This document shows positions 26,314-34,462 of a DNA stretch of 64,000 bases, piece by piece. Source of the stretch: Thermogemmata fonticola (GTDB lineage: Bacteria; Planctomycetota; Planctomycetia; Gemmatales; Gemmataceae); assembly GCF_013694095.1 (NCBI RefSeq), contig NZ_JACEFB010000001.1, positions 372,001-436,000 on the forward strand, written 5' to 3'. A model generated the notes under the pieces. It saw nothing but the letters and a program-made list of their open reading frames with translations. It was not told where the DNA came from and ran no database searches. Positions within the stretch are counted from its first letter, which is position 1, and the number at the start of each line of letters is the position of its first letter. Made by a program: the position numbers and the translations under genes.

Positions 26314-26520
26314 ATGCCTAGTAAGAACAAGACGAATAAGAGCGTCAAAAAGCGATTGAAAGTCACGGCTCACGGCAAGCTCAAGTATGCCAAAACCAAT
26401 CGGCGGCACCTCAATGCTCATATCCCCTCCAAGCGGATGCGCCGCCTGCGTCGTCCGGGAATCATCGCGGGTCGGCCTTCCGTCCAGAAGAAATACAAAA
26501 TGGTCCTAGGGGAGTTGTAA
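26314..26520 (+). CDS. rpmI: 50S ribosomal protein L35
   Basis: 68 residues. The typical L35 pattern is present: MPSKNKTNKSVKKRLKVT at the start and KMRRLRRPGI-like sequence (SKRMRRLRRPGIIAG) in the middle. GGAG in GTGGAGTGAAAAGCC precedes the ATG. It is followed by rplT and pheS. The infC gene that often precedes rpmI is missing from this side. Confidence 0.95.
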   Translation: MPSKNKTNKSVKKRLKVTAHGKLKYAKTNRRHLNAHIPSKRMRRLRRPGIIAGRPSVQKKYKMVLGEL

Positions 26521-26653
26521 CAAAACCAAAGGTAGATTTGGCGGTTGTCTCATCAGGGTTCACACCATTTTTGCGGACCCTACGCGGTCAGAACCGCCAG
26601 CTCAACACGAGGATAATCACTAACATTGGATCCATTGCGACGGGGGGTTTCCG

Positions 26654-27034
26654 ATGGTACGCGCACGTAGTAAGGCTCCAAAGTCCCGGCGGCGTAAACG
26701 CCTGCGGCATCTAACCCAGGGTTATCGACAAGCCCGCCACAATCTCTACAAACAGGCCCATATCACCCTGATTAGGGCGCGGGTCTATGCTTTCCGCGAT
26801 CGCAAGGTCCGCAAGCGAGAGTTCCGCCGCTTGTGGATTGTCCGTATCAACGCCGCCTGTCGCCAGCGCGGCTTGCGCTACAGCGAGTTCATGCACGGTC
26901 TCCAGTTGGCCAATGTCGCTTTGGATCGCAAATCTCTCGCCGATCTGGCGGTCCGTGACCCTGACGTCTTCGACCAATTGGTCCAAATGGCACGGATGCA
27001 ATTATCGACCACGGCTGCCACTCCATCCTCTTGA
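26654..27034 (+). CDS. rplT: 50S ribosomal protein L20
   Basis: 126 residues, slightly longer than the usual 115-120. It has the L20 N-terminal RRRKRLRHLTQGYRQARH-like basic stretch and the core LWIVRINAACRQRGLRYSEF, which binds 23S rRNA domain I-III early in assembly. L20 in other bacteria also regulates its own operon by binding the leader. It starts 133 nt after rpmI. Confidence 0.95.
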   Translation: MVRARSKAPKSRRRKRLRHLTQGYRQARHNLYKQAHITLIRARVYAFRDRKVRKREFRRLWIVRINAACRQRGLRYSEFMHGLQLANVALDRKSLADLAVRDPDVFDQLVQMARMQLSTTAATPSS

Positions 27035-27125
27035 TGGATGCCGCCTAGGATGGCACTGCCTGCATCGTCTTTCTTTTCCCTTGTGATCTGGAATATCACC
27101 GGCACGACTGATCAGGTTTGCTGCC

Positions 27126-28160
27126 ATGACCGCACCCTTGGATGAACTCCGGGAATTGGAAGCCCAAGCATTGCAGGAACTCGCCGAGTGTGCAGAAGAG
27201 ACAACTTTACGGACTTGGCACACTCGATACCTGGGTGATAAAGGACGGATCAAAAATGCTCTGAGCCGGCTGGGTAGTTTGCCCCGTGATCAGAAGCCAG
27301 TCTATGGCGCCGAGGCGAACCGAATCAAAGAGGCGCTGCAAGTGGCTTATGAGCAAGCGGCCGCGCAGATTCGTGAGCATGCTTTGGAACGCGAACTCAC
27401 CCAACAAGCGCTCGACATTACTCTTCCTGGACGATTGAGACGCCGCGGACGGCTGCATCCCGCGACGCAGATACTCCGCCGGATTTGTGCGATTTTCGCC
27501 GGAATGGGCTTTCAGATATTCCGCAGCCGGGAGGTGGAAACGGAAGCCTTCAACTTCGATTACCTGAACATGCCTCCCCATCATCCGGCCCGTGATATGT
27601 GGGACACTTTTTTCACCACTATACCCGGAGTACTGCTCCGGACGCATACTAGCCCCGGCCAAATCCATGTGATGCGAGCTGCCGCCGGTCGGCCAATCCG
27701 CGCCATCCTACCCGGTATGTGTTACCGTAATGAGGCCATTAGTCCGCGAAGCGAGATCCAATTCTTCCAGGTGGAGGGGTTGGTTGTAGGCGAAGGCGTC
27801 ACCTTTGCTGATTTGAAAGGGACGATCACCGCCTTTGCCCGCCAACTTTTCGGCCCTCAGCGCCAGGTGCGTATCCGCGGGAGTTACTTCCCATTCACGG
27901 AACCCAGTATTGAGGTGGACATCGACTGGCCTGCCGACGATCCTAATCGGGATCGGCTGACAAAAGGGACCGGCTGGCTGGAAATCATGGGAGCAGGCAT
28001 GGTCCACCCCCGCGTCCTGGAAGCCGGTGGATACGACCCGCGCCGGGTCACAGGCTTCGCTTTTGGTATGGGACCACAGAGAATGTTCATGCTCCAGCAC
28101 GCTATCGATGACATCCGCCTCTTTTGGCAGAATGATTTGCGCTTCTTGCAGCAATTCTGA
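27126..28160 (+). CDS. pheS: Phenylalanyl-tRNA synthetase alpha chain
   Basis: 344 residues. PheS forms the catalytic chain of the alpha2beta2 enzyme that charges tRNA-Phe. The N-terminal coiled coil covers about residues 1-90. Class II motif 1 begins at GRLHPATQI, motif 2 lies at PGMCYRNEAISPRSEIQFFQVEG, and motif 3 is GFAFGMGPQRMFML. Length and motifs are complete. It follows rplT by about 90 nt, as in many bacteria. The beta-chain gene pheT, often next, is not found downstream. Confidence 0.96.
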   Translation: MTAPLDELRELEAQALQELAECAEETTLRTWHTRYLGDKGRIKNALSRLGSLPRDQKPVYGAEANRIKEALQVAYEQAAAQIREHALERELTQQALDITLPGRLRRRGRLHPATQILRRICAIFAGMGFQIFRSREVETEAFNFDYLNMPPHHPARDMWDTFFTTIPGVLLRTHTSPGQIHVMRAAAGRPIRAILPGMCYRNEAISPRSEIQFFQVEGLVVGEGVTFADLKGTITAFARQLFGPQRQVRIRGSYFPFTEPSIEVDIDWPADDPNRDRLTKGTGWLEIMGAGMVHPRVLEAGGYDPRRVTGFAFGMGPQRMFMLQHAIDDIRLFWQNDLRFLQQF

Positions 28161-28264
28161 CCGTAGTCGTTCTCCTAGCCACTGCTGCTACCGACCAACA
28201 CCGCTATAATCTGAGCGGGAACTTCACCCAACGCTCAGTTTCTGACCCAAGCGGCACAGCCTCC

Positions 28265-29533
28265 ATGAAACGCGAGGCGGAACTACTCTTGGCTGCAATT
28301 TGTGCCCATCCGGACGATGACGTGCCGCGGCTCATTTATGCCGACCACTGGGAAGAGAACGGCGAGAGCGCTTACGCGGCCTTCATCCGGCAACAGATTG
28401 CTTCGAGCCGACTTCCCCCTTGGCACCGCACGAACATTCTCACCCGATGGCATTTTCACGGGCGGGAACATACTTCCCCATTCCGCCGTCACCTGCCAGA
28501 CTTGACCGGGACTCCCGCTGTCTGGGGCAAGAATCCCTGGCGACGGGGATTGGCCGGCTGTCTCAGCTTGCCCAGCTTGGCGATGTGGGAAGAAGTCGAA
28601 GCTCGGCTCTGGCAACGGGCACCCATCGAGGAACTTCGCTTAGGCGCCGCCTGGACCTACGACCAATTGCGCCGTTGGGCAGCCTCTCCCTTGTTGGCTG
28701 GCGTGCGTTCACTCATCCTGGACTGCAACCCCATCGATCCCCTCCGTGCCATTCGCACCACTTCTCAGGCCAACCGACTCCGCTCGCTCCGCTTCCTGCG
28801 CTCCAGTGGAGCGGGATTGACTGTGGCCCTCGAAGAGTTTCTGCAATCTCCAATAGGACGCCAGATCACGGAACTGCACTTTCATGTTGGTGATCCGGCC
28901 TATGTTCCTTATCTTCTCGACGTCCTAGCTCTAGCTCCCCCTCTTCAAGCACTGACGCTGGATAATGTGGGCCTGCAATTTCACCATCTGCGACAACTCT
29001 TGAGTTTGCCTGCCCTGCAGACAGTGGAATCCCTGGACTTGAGCCGGAATCCTCTCGGCAGCGCGGCGATGAGCGTGCTGCTAGCTCATTGGCCTCCCTC
29101 ATTACAAGTCCTGAAACTGGAACGCATTGCCAGCGGAGTATCACCGATGGAAGGAACCAGGCAGTCGGATGAGATTCCCAATTCCCCTGTCAGCCGACCC
29201 CTCGCCTTGCTTGACATCAGCCAGAACACTTTCCTGACGATGGACTTCTTGGCTTTTCTTCAGCATTCACTGCTCGAAAAGCTTCAATCTCTCCGAATGC
29301 GTCACTGTTTTCGAGTGCTGGACGCAGTTCCCCTGTGGCGATTTCGATTCTGGGCCCAATTGGTGGAATTGGACCTACGGGACAACGTAGAGGATACCGT
29401 ATCTCCGCTGTGTCGGCGACAATGTCTACCTCCGGCTTCATTAGCAGCCCTGGTGCTCACAGGAGCGCATCTTTCCGCACGGCGGTGTCGGCAACTCCGG
29501 CGTAAGTTCCGTGGCTCACTCATCCTGACATGA
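28265..29533 (+). CDS. TIGR02996-type repeat-companion protein with degenerate leucine-rich repeats
   Basis: 422 residues. The N-terminus, AAICAHPDDDVPRLIYADHWEE, is the TIGR02996 signature, a roughly 40-residue domain mostly restricted to Gemmata-like planctomycetes and some myxobacteria. The rest has irregular leucine-rich repeats (ALTLDNVGLQFHHLRQLL, VESLDLSRNPLGSAAMSVLL, ALLDISQNTF) suited to a protein-binding surface. No signal peptide or membrane segment is seen, so it is probably cytoplasmic. The function of the family is unknown. It is a strong lineage marker for the window. Confidence 0.85.
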   Translation: MKREAELLLAAICAHPDDDVPRLIYADHWEENGESAYAAFIRQQIASSRLPPWHRTNILTRWHFHGREHTSPFRRHLPDLTGTPAVWGKNPWRRGLAGCLSLPSLAMWEEVEARLWQRAPIEELRLGAAWTYDQLRRWAASPLLAGVRSLILDCNPIDPLRAIRTTSQANRLRSLRFLRSSGAGLTVALEEFLQSPIGRQITELHFHVGDPAYVPYLLDVLALAPPLQALTLDNVGLQFHHLRQLLSLPALQTVESLDLSRNPLGSAAMSVLLAHWPPSLQVLKLERIASGVSPMEGTRQSDEIPNSPVSRPLALLDISQNTFLTMDFLAFLQHSLLEKLQSLRMRHCFRVLDAVPLWRFRFWAQLVELDLRDNVEDTVSPLCRRQCLPPASLAALVLTGAHLSARRCRQLRRKFRGSLILT

Positions 29534-29645
29534 GCGGTCTGAATAGACTTGAGGGGGATCGGAGGGCTTGGTGCATGAGTTGCGGATATGATGGATGATA
29601 CGACGGAGGATTTTTGCCGTGATTTCCGTTGAGGGGAAAGCAGCT

Positions 29646-30005
29646 ATGTTGTACCCATCCGGGCGCTGGGAGGGATTTTGGGAACAGAGGCCATTCGGGC
29701 GCCAGCCCATGCAAGAGTTCGAGTTGCATTTTCAAGCGAATGGGGAAGTGGTGGGCCGCGGTTACGACATTGTGGGATTGTTCACCATGCGCGGAGAGTG
29801 GGACCCTTCCAGCGGGCAAGTGAAGATTGTCAAACACTATTTGGGCAAACATGATGTTGTTTACCGGGGCCAGCCGGATGGCGAGGGCTGCATCATCGGG
29901 ACTTGGTGGATTGGCGCAGATTGTAACGGCCCTTTCCTCCTGCGTCCCGTCCTCCGTCGCCCTCCCCAACAGGAGCCAATCCAGGAATGGAAACAGAGCC
30001 AGTAA
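29646..30005 (+). CDS. Conserved small protein of unknown function
   Basis: 119 residues, no signal peptide. The body is beta-rich: WEGFWEQRPFG, ELHFQANGEVVGRGYDIVGLFTMRGEW, VKIVKHYLGKHDVVYRGQ, and GCIIGTWW. This looks like a small lipocalin-like or eight-stranded beta-barrel fold in which paired G..G turns separate strands, but I cannot name the family. ATG 29646 follows GAGGGG (29631-29636). The frame opens earlier at 29595 but without a ribosome-binding site. Confidence 0.6.
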   Translation: MLYPSGRWEGFWEQRPFGRQPMQEFELHFQANGEVVGRGYDIVGLFTMRGEWDPSSGQVKIVKHYLGKHDVVYRGQPDGEGCIIGTWWIGADCNGPFLLRPVLRRPPQQEPIQEWKQSQ

Positions 30006-30237
30006 CTCTTTTCCTCGGCATTCATGACCGCTGTGGTGCCACGTTGTTCCGAGGCGGGCAACCGCTATTTGCACTACCGAGTCCATCAAGGAGCAGAGGG
30101 CACTTGCAAGTGGGCAGGCGGTTGCCCCCGTTCTTACGATCGTAGCTGGCGCCCATTCCAGCCTTCCATTCGGGCTTGCAATCCAGCTTGTTTTTCTAGC
30201 GCCCGCGGGTACCGGACAGCCACCGTAATGGGAGGCA

Positions 30238-33200
30238 TTAATCCGGTGCTGGAAGTTGGCGTCGTTCCTTCGGTCGGTTGAGGCCATTGGGAATGCGTCC
30301 GCCAGAGAGCTTTGGCGTTTTTGTCTGCAACGGCGTCTCATTGCCATTGTGATCGAAACAACGGATGACCAGAGTGTCCGGCGAGACATGCGGCTGACCC
30401 GTGATCTGAATGGCGATCTTAGCACGGTCTTCCAACGCAGAGATCTCCTTGCGCCGCTTGTTGAGCAGATAGTGAGCAACGTCAAGTTGGACGGTCAGTT
30501 GCACAGTAGCCACGGCCGGCGCACGGTGGGCCGCCAGTTGTAAGAGCCGCATAGCTTCGATGGCTACAGTTTCCGTCGTTTTCACATAGCCATTGCCGTT
30601 ACAGTAGGGGCAGTCGGCAAAGAGACTGCGTTTGATGCTGGGGCGAATCCGCTGGCGGGTCATTTCAATGATGCCGAATTGGGAGATGCGGAGGATTTTT
30701 GTGCGAGCGCGGTCGCGCTTCAAGGCCTCCCGCAGGGCCTCCTCCACTTTCCGGCGGTGGACTTCATTGCGCATGTCAATGAAGTCGTTGACAATCACCC
30801 CTCCTAAATCCCGCAAGCGGAGTTGGCGCGCGATCTCCTTGGCAGCTTGCAAGTTCATCTGGAAGGCGGTCTCTTCCGCATTGTTGTTCTCAGCGCGGAA
30901 ATTGCCGCTATTAACATCGATGGCTACCAGGGCCTCTGTCTGTTCAATGACAATCGAGCCTCCCAACGGCAGATCGATGCGTTTTTGGTAGATTTTGGCG
31001 ATTTCTTCTTCGAGGCCGTAGCGGTGGAAGAGTGGCTCCGTGCTGTCATAGTAACGGATACGGTTTGCAAACTTGGGCATAACGATCTGGAGGAACTCGC
31101 TGGCATGAGCGAAGGCGTTCGGTTCATCCACCCAGATCGTGTCAATGTCGCTCGTGAAAATGTCACGAATGGTGCGCGTGATCATGTCCGATTCGCGGTA
31201 GATTTCTACTGGTGCAGCGACTCGTTTGATGCGCCGGACCACGACTTGCCACAGTCGCAGCAGGTAGATTAGATCGCTGCGCAACTCCGAGATATCGCGA
31301 TCAACAGCAGCGGTGCGAACGATGAAGCCAACACCCTTAGGTGGATTGAGGGCATGCATCATGTTGCGCAGGCGGCGGCGGGCTTCCGGGTCCTCGATTT
31401 TGCGCGACACCCCCACTCGATTCAGACTCGGCATCAACACGAGGTATCGACCGGCAATGCTGATGTAAGTGCTCAAAGTAGGTCCCTTGGTTCCAACGGC
31501 CTCCTTGATGACTTGGACGATCACCTCCTGTCCACGTTTGAAAATTTGCTCGATTTTCGGCTTGGGTAGGCCGCGATCTCGGCCGCTGCGCTGCGTTGCC
31601 CCTCCGTTACTGCGAGACGAGCGCCGCTCCCCACCCCGCCCTGGTCCACGACCACTCCGCTGACGGTACCCCTCCTCGCTTGCTGGGACGGCGCTGGGAA
31701 CTTCCTCCCATTGTTCACGCGCCAGTGCCCGTGCCTCTTCTTCCGCTTGTTCCGCCGGCTCTGGTTCGGTGGGCAGCCATTCGGTACCACCTACGGCTTC
31801 CTCCGTGACCTCCTCCAATCCTTTCTCAGACTTGTCCGAAGGAACAAAGCGATCGTTGGGAGCTTGGGGGTCGAACCCTTCAATCCCCTCGTAGAAAGGT
31901 AGGATATCATCGTCATCTGTTGGAACCGTCCGATGCTCTGCTCCTTCCATGTAACGCGGCTTGTCCTCCTCACTCGCTGAGGGCGGAGCCGGCATATCCT
32001 GCGAAGCGGCCGGATCTGAAGCGTCTTTGCTCTTGCGCCGTGTCCGCCGCACCCGTGGTTTTGCGGAGGAGTCTGATGGCGTTTCCTCTGTTCCCCCTGT
32101 CGTGGCAGAGGTGGCCGTTTCCGGAGATGTGGCATTGCGGCCGCCCCTTCGACGCTTTGGTTTACCGCTCTCCACCGCGGGCATATCGAGGCCCGTATTA
32201 GGGGTATTCGATGCTCCAGAAGCGGTTGGAGAAGGAGCATTTGCAGCCGAAGGAGGAAGCTGTTCCTCCGTAGAGGCCGTCTTTTTTTCCTCGACAATAA
32301 ACGTCTCTCCGCCCTCCGGCAGCTCCACCTCACCTGGCGGCCTGCGCTCCACACCGGAATCGCTTGGAGCGGCTTCAACAGAAGAATTCTCAGGAGAAAC
32401 CGAGGGAGCCGTTTCCCCCTCCTCCCAAAGCCCTGCCGAGAACTCTTCCTCTTCGGACAACTCGGCCGACGTAGCGATCATCCCACCTTGAGGCACGGGC
32501 GGAGAAGGTACATCGGCGCGAGTGTCGGACGGTTCGCTCGCATCCGAGCCAAGCTCTTCATGCTGGAGAGCTAAGCCTATCGCGGATTGAGGAGGTTCGC
32601 TAGGGACCACATCGTCGATGCCGGCAGCGAATTCTTCGTCCTCCAAGTCCGGAGTGTAGCCTTTATCCTCCGGCGGAGATGGGAGGCTGACGTCCTCTGC
32701 CGTGGCGGGAGCTGCAGAGGGCGGAACTTGCTCCGAGTTGTCGGGCAGGTCCTCGATGATGCCGGCGGCGAATTCCTCCTCTTCATAGTCTTCTTCGCTG
32801 CCCAAGGCAGGGGCAGGAGAAATCTCCGCGGGGGGGATCGAGGATGGGGTTCGTATTGGCGCAGCTTCCCGAGAAGAGAGGCGCGGAGGCATTTCGCGGC
32901 CTTCTCGTTCTCCGCGCCCGCGGCGGCTGCCACGCCGGGAGCTGGCACTCGGTTCCTCTTGCTCCATCAGCAAGGCACGCTCGTATTCCTCCCACTGCTC
33001 TTTTGTCAGCAGGTGTTTGTAGTATGCGGGATCCACGTCAGAGACATGCAGAAACCCGTTGCGGCCGATGCCGAAGTCCACAAAGGCCGCCTGTATGCTG
33101 GGTTCAATGTTGACAATGCGTCCTTTGTAGATGTTCCCTACATAACTTTCTTGACTGGCTCGTTCGATGTACAATTCCTCCAGAATGCCGTCCTCCACGA

Positions 33201-33258
33201 TGGCGATGCGGCATTCTTCGGGTTGCAACACATTGATGAGCATCTCTTTCTTCTTCAT
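30238..33258 (-). CDS. Ribonuclease E/G family endonuclease with a long acidic insert in the S1 domain
   Basis: 1006 residues. RNase E/G cleaves single-stranded RNA and starts mRNA decay or rRNA processing. The N-terminus (NVLQPEECRIAIVEDGILEEL, then GNIYKGRIVNIEPSIQAAFVDFG) is the family start plus the first half of the S1 domain. Residues about 98-560 form a low-complexity acidic insert with basic patches. The S1 domain resumes at KRGQEVIVQV. The 5'-sensor/DNase-I-like region follows, with catalytic Asp residues in AIDVNSGNF and VIVNDFIDM and the zinc-link CPYCNGNG. The usual C-terminal degradosome scaffold is absent, so the insert may replace it. The ATG at 33258 lacks a clear Shine-Dalgarno. 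It lies 58 nt downstream of the DUF2344 gene, probably in one operon. Confidence 0.93.
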   Translation of the reverse strand: MKKKEMLINVLQPEECRIAIVEDGILEELYIERASQESYVGNIYKGRIVNIEPSIQAAFVDFGIGRNGFLHVSDVDPAYYKHLLTKEQWEEYERALLMEQEEPSASSRRGSRRGRGEREGREMPPRLSSREAAPIRTPSSIPPAEISPAPALGSEEDYEEEEFAAGIIEDLPDNSEQVPPSAAPATAEDVSLPSPPEDKGYTPDLEDEEFAAGIDDVVPSEPPQSAIGLALQHEELGSDASEPSDTRADVPSPPVPQGGMIATSAELSEEEEFSAGLWEEGETAPSVSPENSSVEAAPSDSGVERRPPGEVELPEGGETFIVEEKKTASTEEQLPPSAANAPSPTASGASNTPNTGLDMPAVESGKPKRRRGGRNATSPETATSATTGGTEETPSDSSAKPRVRRTRRKSKDASDPAASQDMPAPPSASEEDKPRYMEGAEHRTVPTDDDDILPFYEGIEGFDPQAPNDRFVPSDKSEKGLEEVTEEAVGGTEWLPTEPEPAEQAEEEARALAREQWEEVPSAVPASEEGYRQRSGRGPGRGGERRSSRSNGGATQRSGRDRGLPKPKIEQIFKRGQEVIVQVIKEAVGTKGPTLSTYISIAGRYLVLMPSLNRVGVSRKIEDPEARRRLRNMMHALNPPKGVGFIVRTAAVDRDISELRSDLIYLLRLWQVVVRRIKRVAAPVEIYRESDMITRTIRDIFTSDIDTIWVDEPNAFAHASEFLQIVMPKFANRIRYYDSTEPLFHRYGLEEEIAKIYQKRIDLPLGGSIVIEQTEALVAIDVNSGNFRAENNNAEETAFQMNLQAAKEIARQLRLRDLGGVIVNDFIDMRNEVHRRKVEEALREALKRDRARTKILRISQFGIIEMTRQRIRPSIKRSLFADCPYCNGNGYVKTTETVAIEAMRLLQLAAHRAPAVATVQLTVQLDVAHYLLNKRRKEISALEDRAKIAIQITGQPHVSPDTLVIRCFDHNGNETPLQTKTPKLSGGRIPNGLNRPKERRQLPAPD
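32428..32778 (-). repeat. Three EEF[AS]AG[IL] motifs in the RNase E/G insert
   Basis: Within the acidic insert, the motif occurs at residues 161-167 (EEFAAGI, genome 32758-32778), 208-214 (EEFAAGI, 32617-32637) and 271-277 (EEFSAGL, 32428-32448). Each is preceded by acidic residues and followed by an acidic/hydrophobic IIEDL, IDDVV or WEEGE segment. The surrounding sequence is otherwise unrelated, so the motif is conserved against a divergent background. Confidence 0.75.
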
Positions 33259-33316
33259 GGCACACACTTCATGAGGTTAGAGGTCAAGGAATACAACAGT
33301 ATCCGGAATACGTGTA

Positions 33317-34171
33317 TTATTCCACCACGGATTCTTCTACTCGCTGTTCGGGCACGCCATAGCGAGACTTGCAGCGTTCCGCTCGGAGCATTGCTGCCAG
33401 TGTCTCCGGTTCCAACGGCCGGCACTCCGCAGGCTGATCGGGGGGCTGATCGTCAGCAGACGCGGTTGGGATTTCATCGTGAAGCTCGACGAGGGTGCGT
33501 TCCAGAATGGCACCTTGATCAAGCCAATCTGCTAGTTGCAATAAGCGCACGATTTCCTCCGCCCGCACGGTGCCATCTTGAGTGACCCAAACATCCATGT
33601 GCAACACAGCGTGACTCCCATCCACAGGACCTGTGTGAGCATCTGCCGGAATCGATGCCCCAGGTGTGAATTGAGACACTGGATCGACACTCAAACGCCG
33701 GAGATAGGGGCGAATGTTGAGATACTTCGGCGTAGGGCGTAGCCGCGCCATCCAAATCTGCTGCTGACGGAGTAGTTCATCCAAGAGAATGCCCAGCGAT
33801 CCGAGACGATCCTTGGGCACAGGAAGACGATACACCACGCGCCGGACCCGTGCGGTCGTCTGTGCAGGAACCGGTCGAGCCGAGAGGAAACGCAGTCCAT
33901 CCGGGGCTTGCGCATTAAGAGCGATCAAGACCTCCTCCGGTTCTAGCTCCCGGAGGAATTCCATCTCGACGACCTCATTCCAGCCAACAATTCCCAAAGG
34001 AAGTGGTAAAGGATAAACGATACGTGGTCCTGGACGGAAACCGGCGGTGGTTTTGATTGGCAGCTCGGCGCGCCGCAGCATGCGCTCCAGGCAGCGCATA
34101 AGGTCGTGGTGCGACAGCAGCCGCAGAAAGCCGGTTTTGGCAAAACGGCAACGGATTTTGTCGGCCGGCAT
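33317..34171 (-). CDS. DUF2344/TIGR03936 protein (radical-SAM-associated)
   Basis: 284 residues. The N-terminal pattern, FAKTGFLRLLSHHDLMRCLERMLRRAELP, then GFRPGPRIVYPLPLPLGI and VPAQTTARVRR, matches the TIGR03936 (DUF2344) family. Such proteins often occur beside a radical SAM protein (TIGR03960) and an RNase E/G gene; here only the RNase is adjacent and the radical SAM partner is absent. The substrate is unknown, though a role in RNA or ribosome modification has been proposed. Start at ATG 34171; a GTG three codons earlier is possible. Likely operon with the RNase E/G gene. Confidence 0.83.
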   Translation of the reverse strand: MPADKIRCRFAKTGFLRLLSHHDLMRCLERMLRRAELPIKTTAGFRPGPRIVYPLPLPLGIVGWNEVVEMEFLRELEPEEVLIALNAQAPDGLRFLSARPVPAQTTARVRRVVYRLPVPKDRLGSLGILLDELLRQQQIWMARLRPTPKYLNIRPYLRRLSVDPVSQFTPGASIPADAHTGPVDGSHAVLHMDVWVTQDGTVRAEEIVRLLQLADWLDQGAILERTLVELHDEIPTASADDQPPDQPAECRPLEPETLAAMLRAERCKSRYGVPEQRVEESVVE

Positions 34172-34462
34172 CGGCAGCACGGCAGCAGTTCCGCATTGAC
34201 GGTTGCTGGAGCACGGTACTTGGAGGCAATAATGCTTCCGGGACGGCCGGCTCCACCGGTCAATACAGACTGCTTAGCCCCTCCTGTGCCTCCTCCTCCG
34301 GTGAGGTGATCCGAGTTGAACGAAGGCGGCGTGCCGATGGGTGCCCGATCTTAGAAATCAGCATCCTGGCAGATTCAACGCTGAGGCCTCATCGTCTCAA
34401 CCCGCAAAGAGCCGGACATTCGAGACGAGGCGGGGGTTCTGCAGGCGCGCCGTCGTCTCTGG

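Noticed and set aside
29520-30485. 321-residue minus-strand frame
   Set aside because: It runs antisense to the small gene at 29646-30005 and overlaps the end of the RNase gene out of frame, with no recognisable domain.
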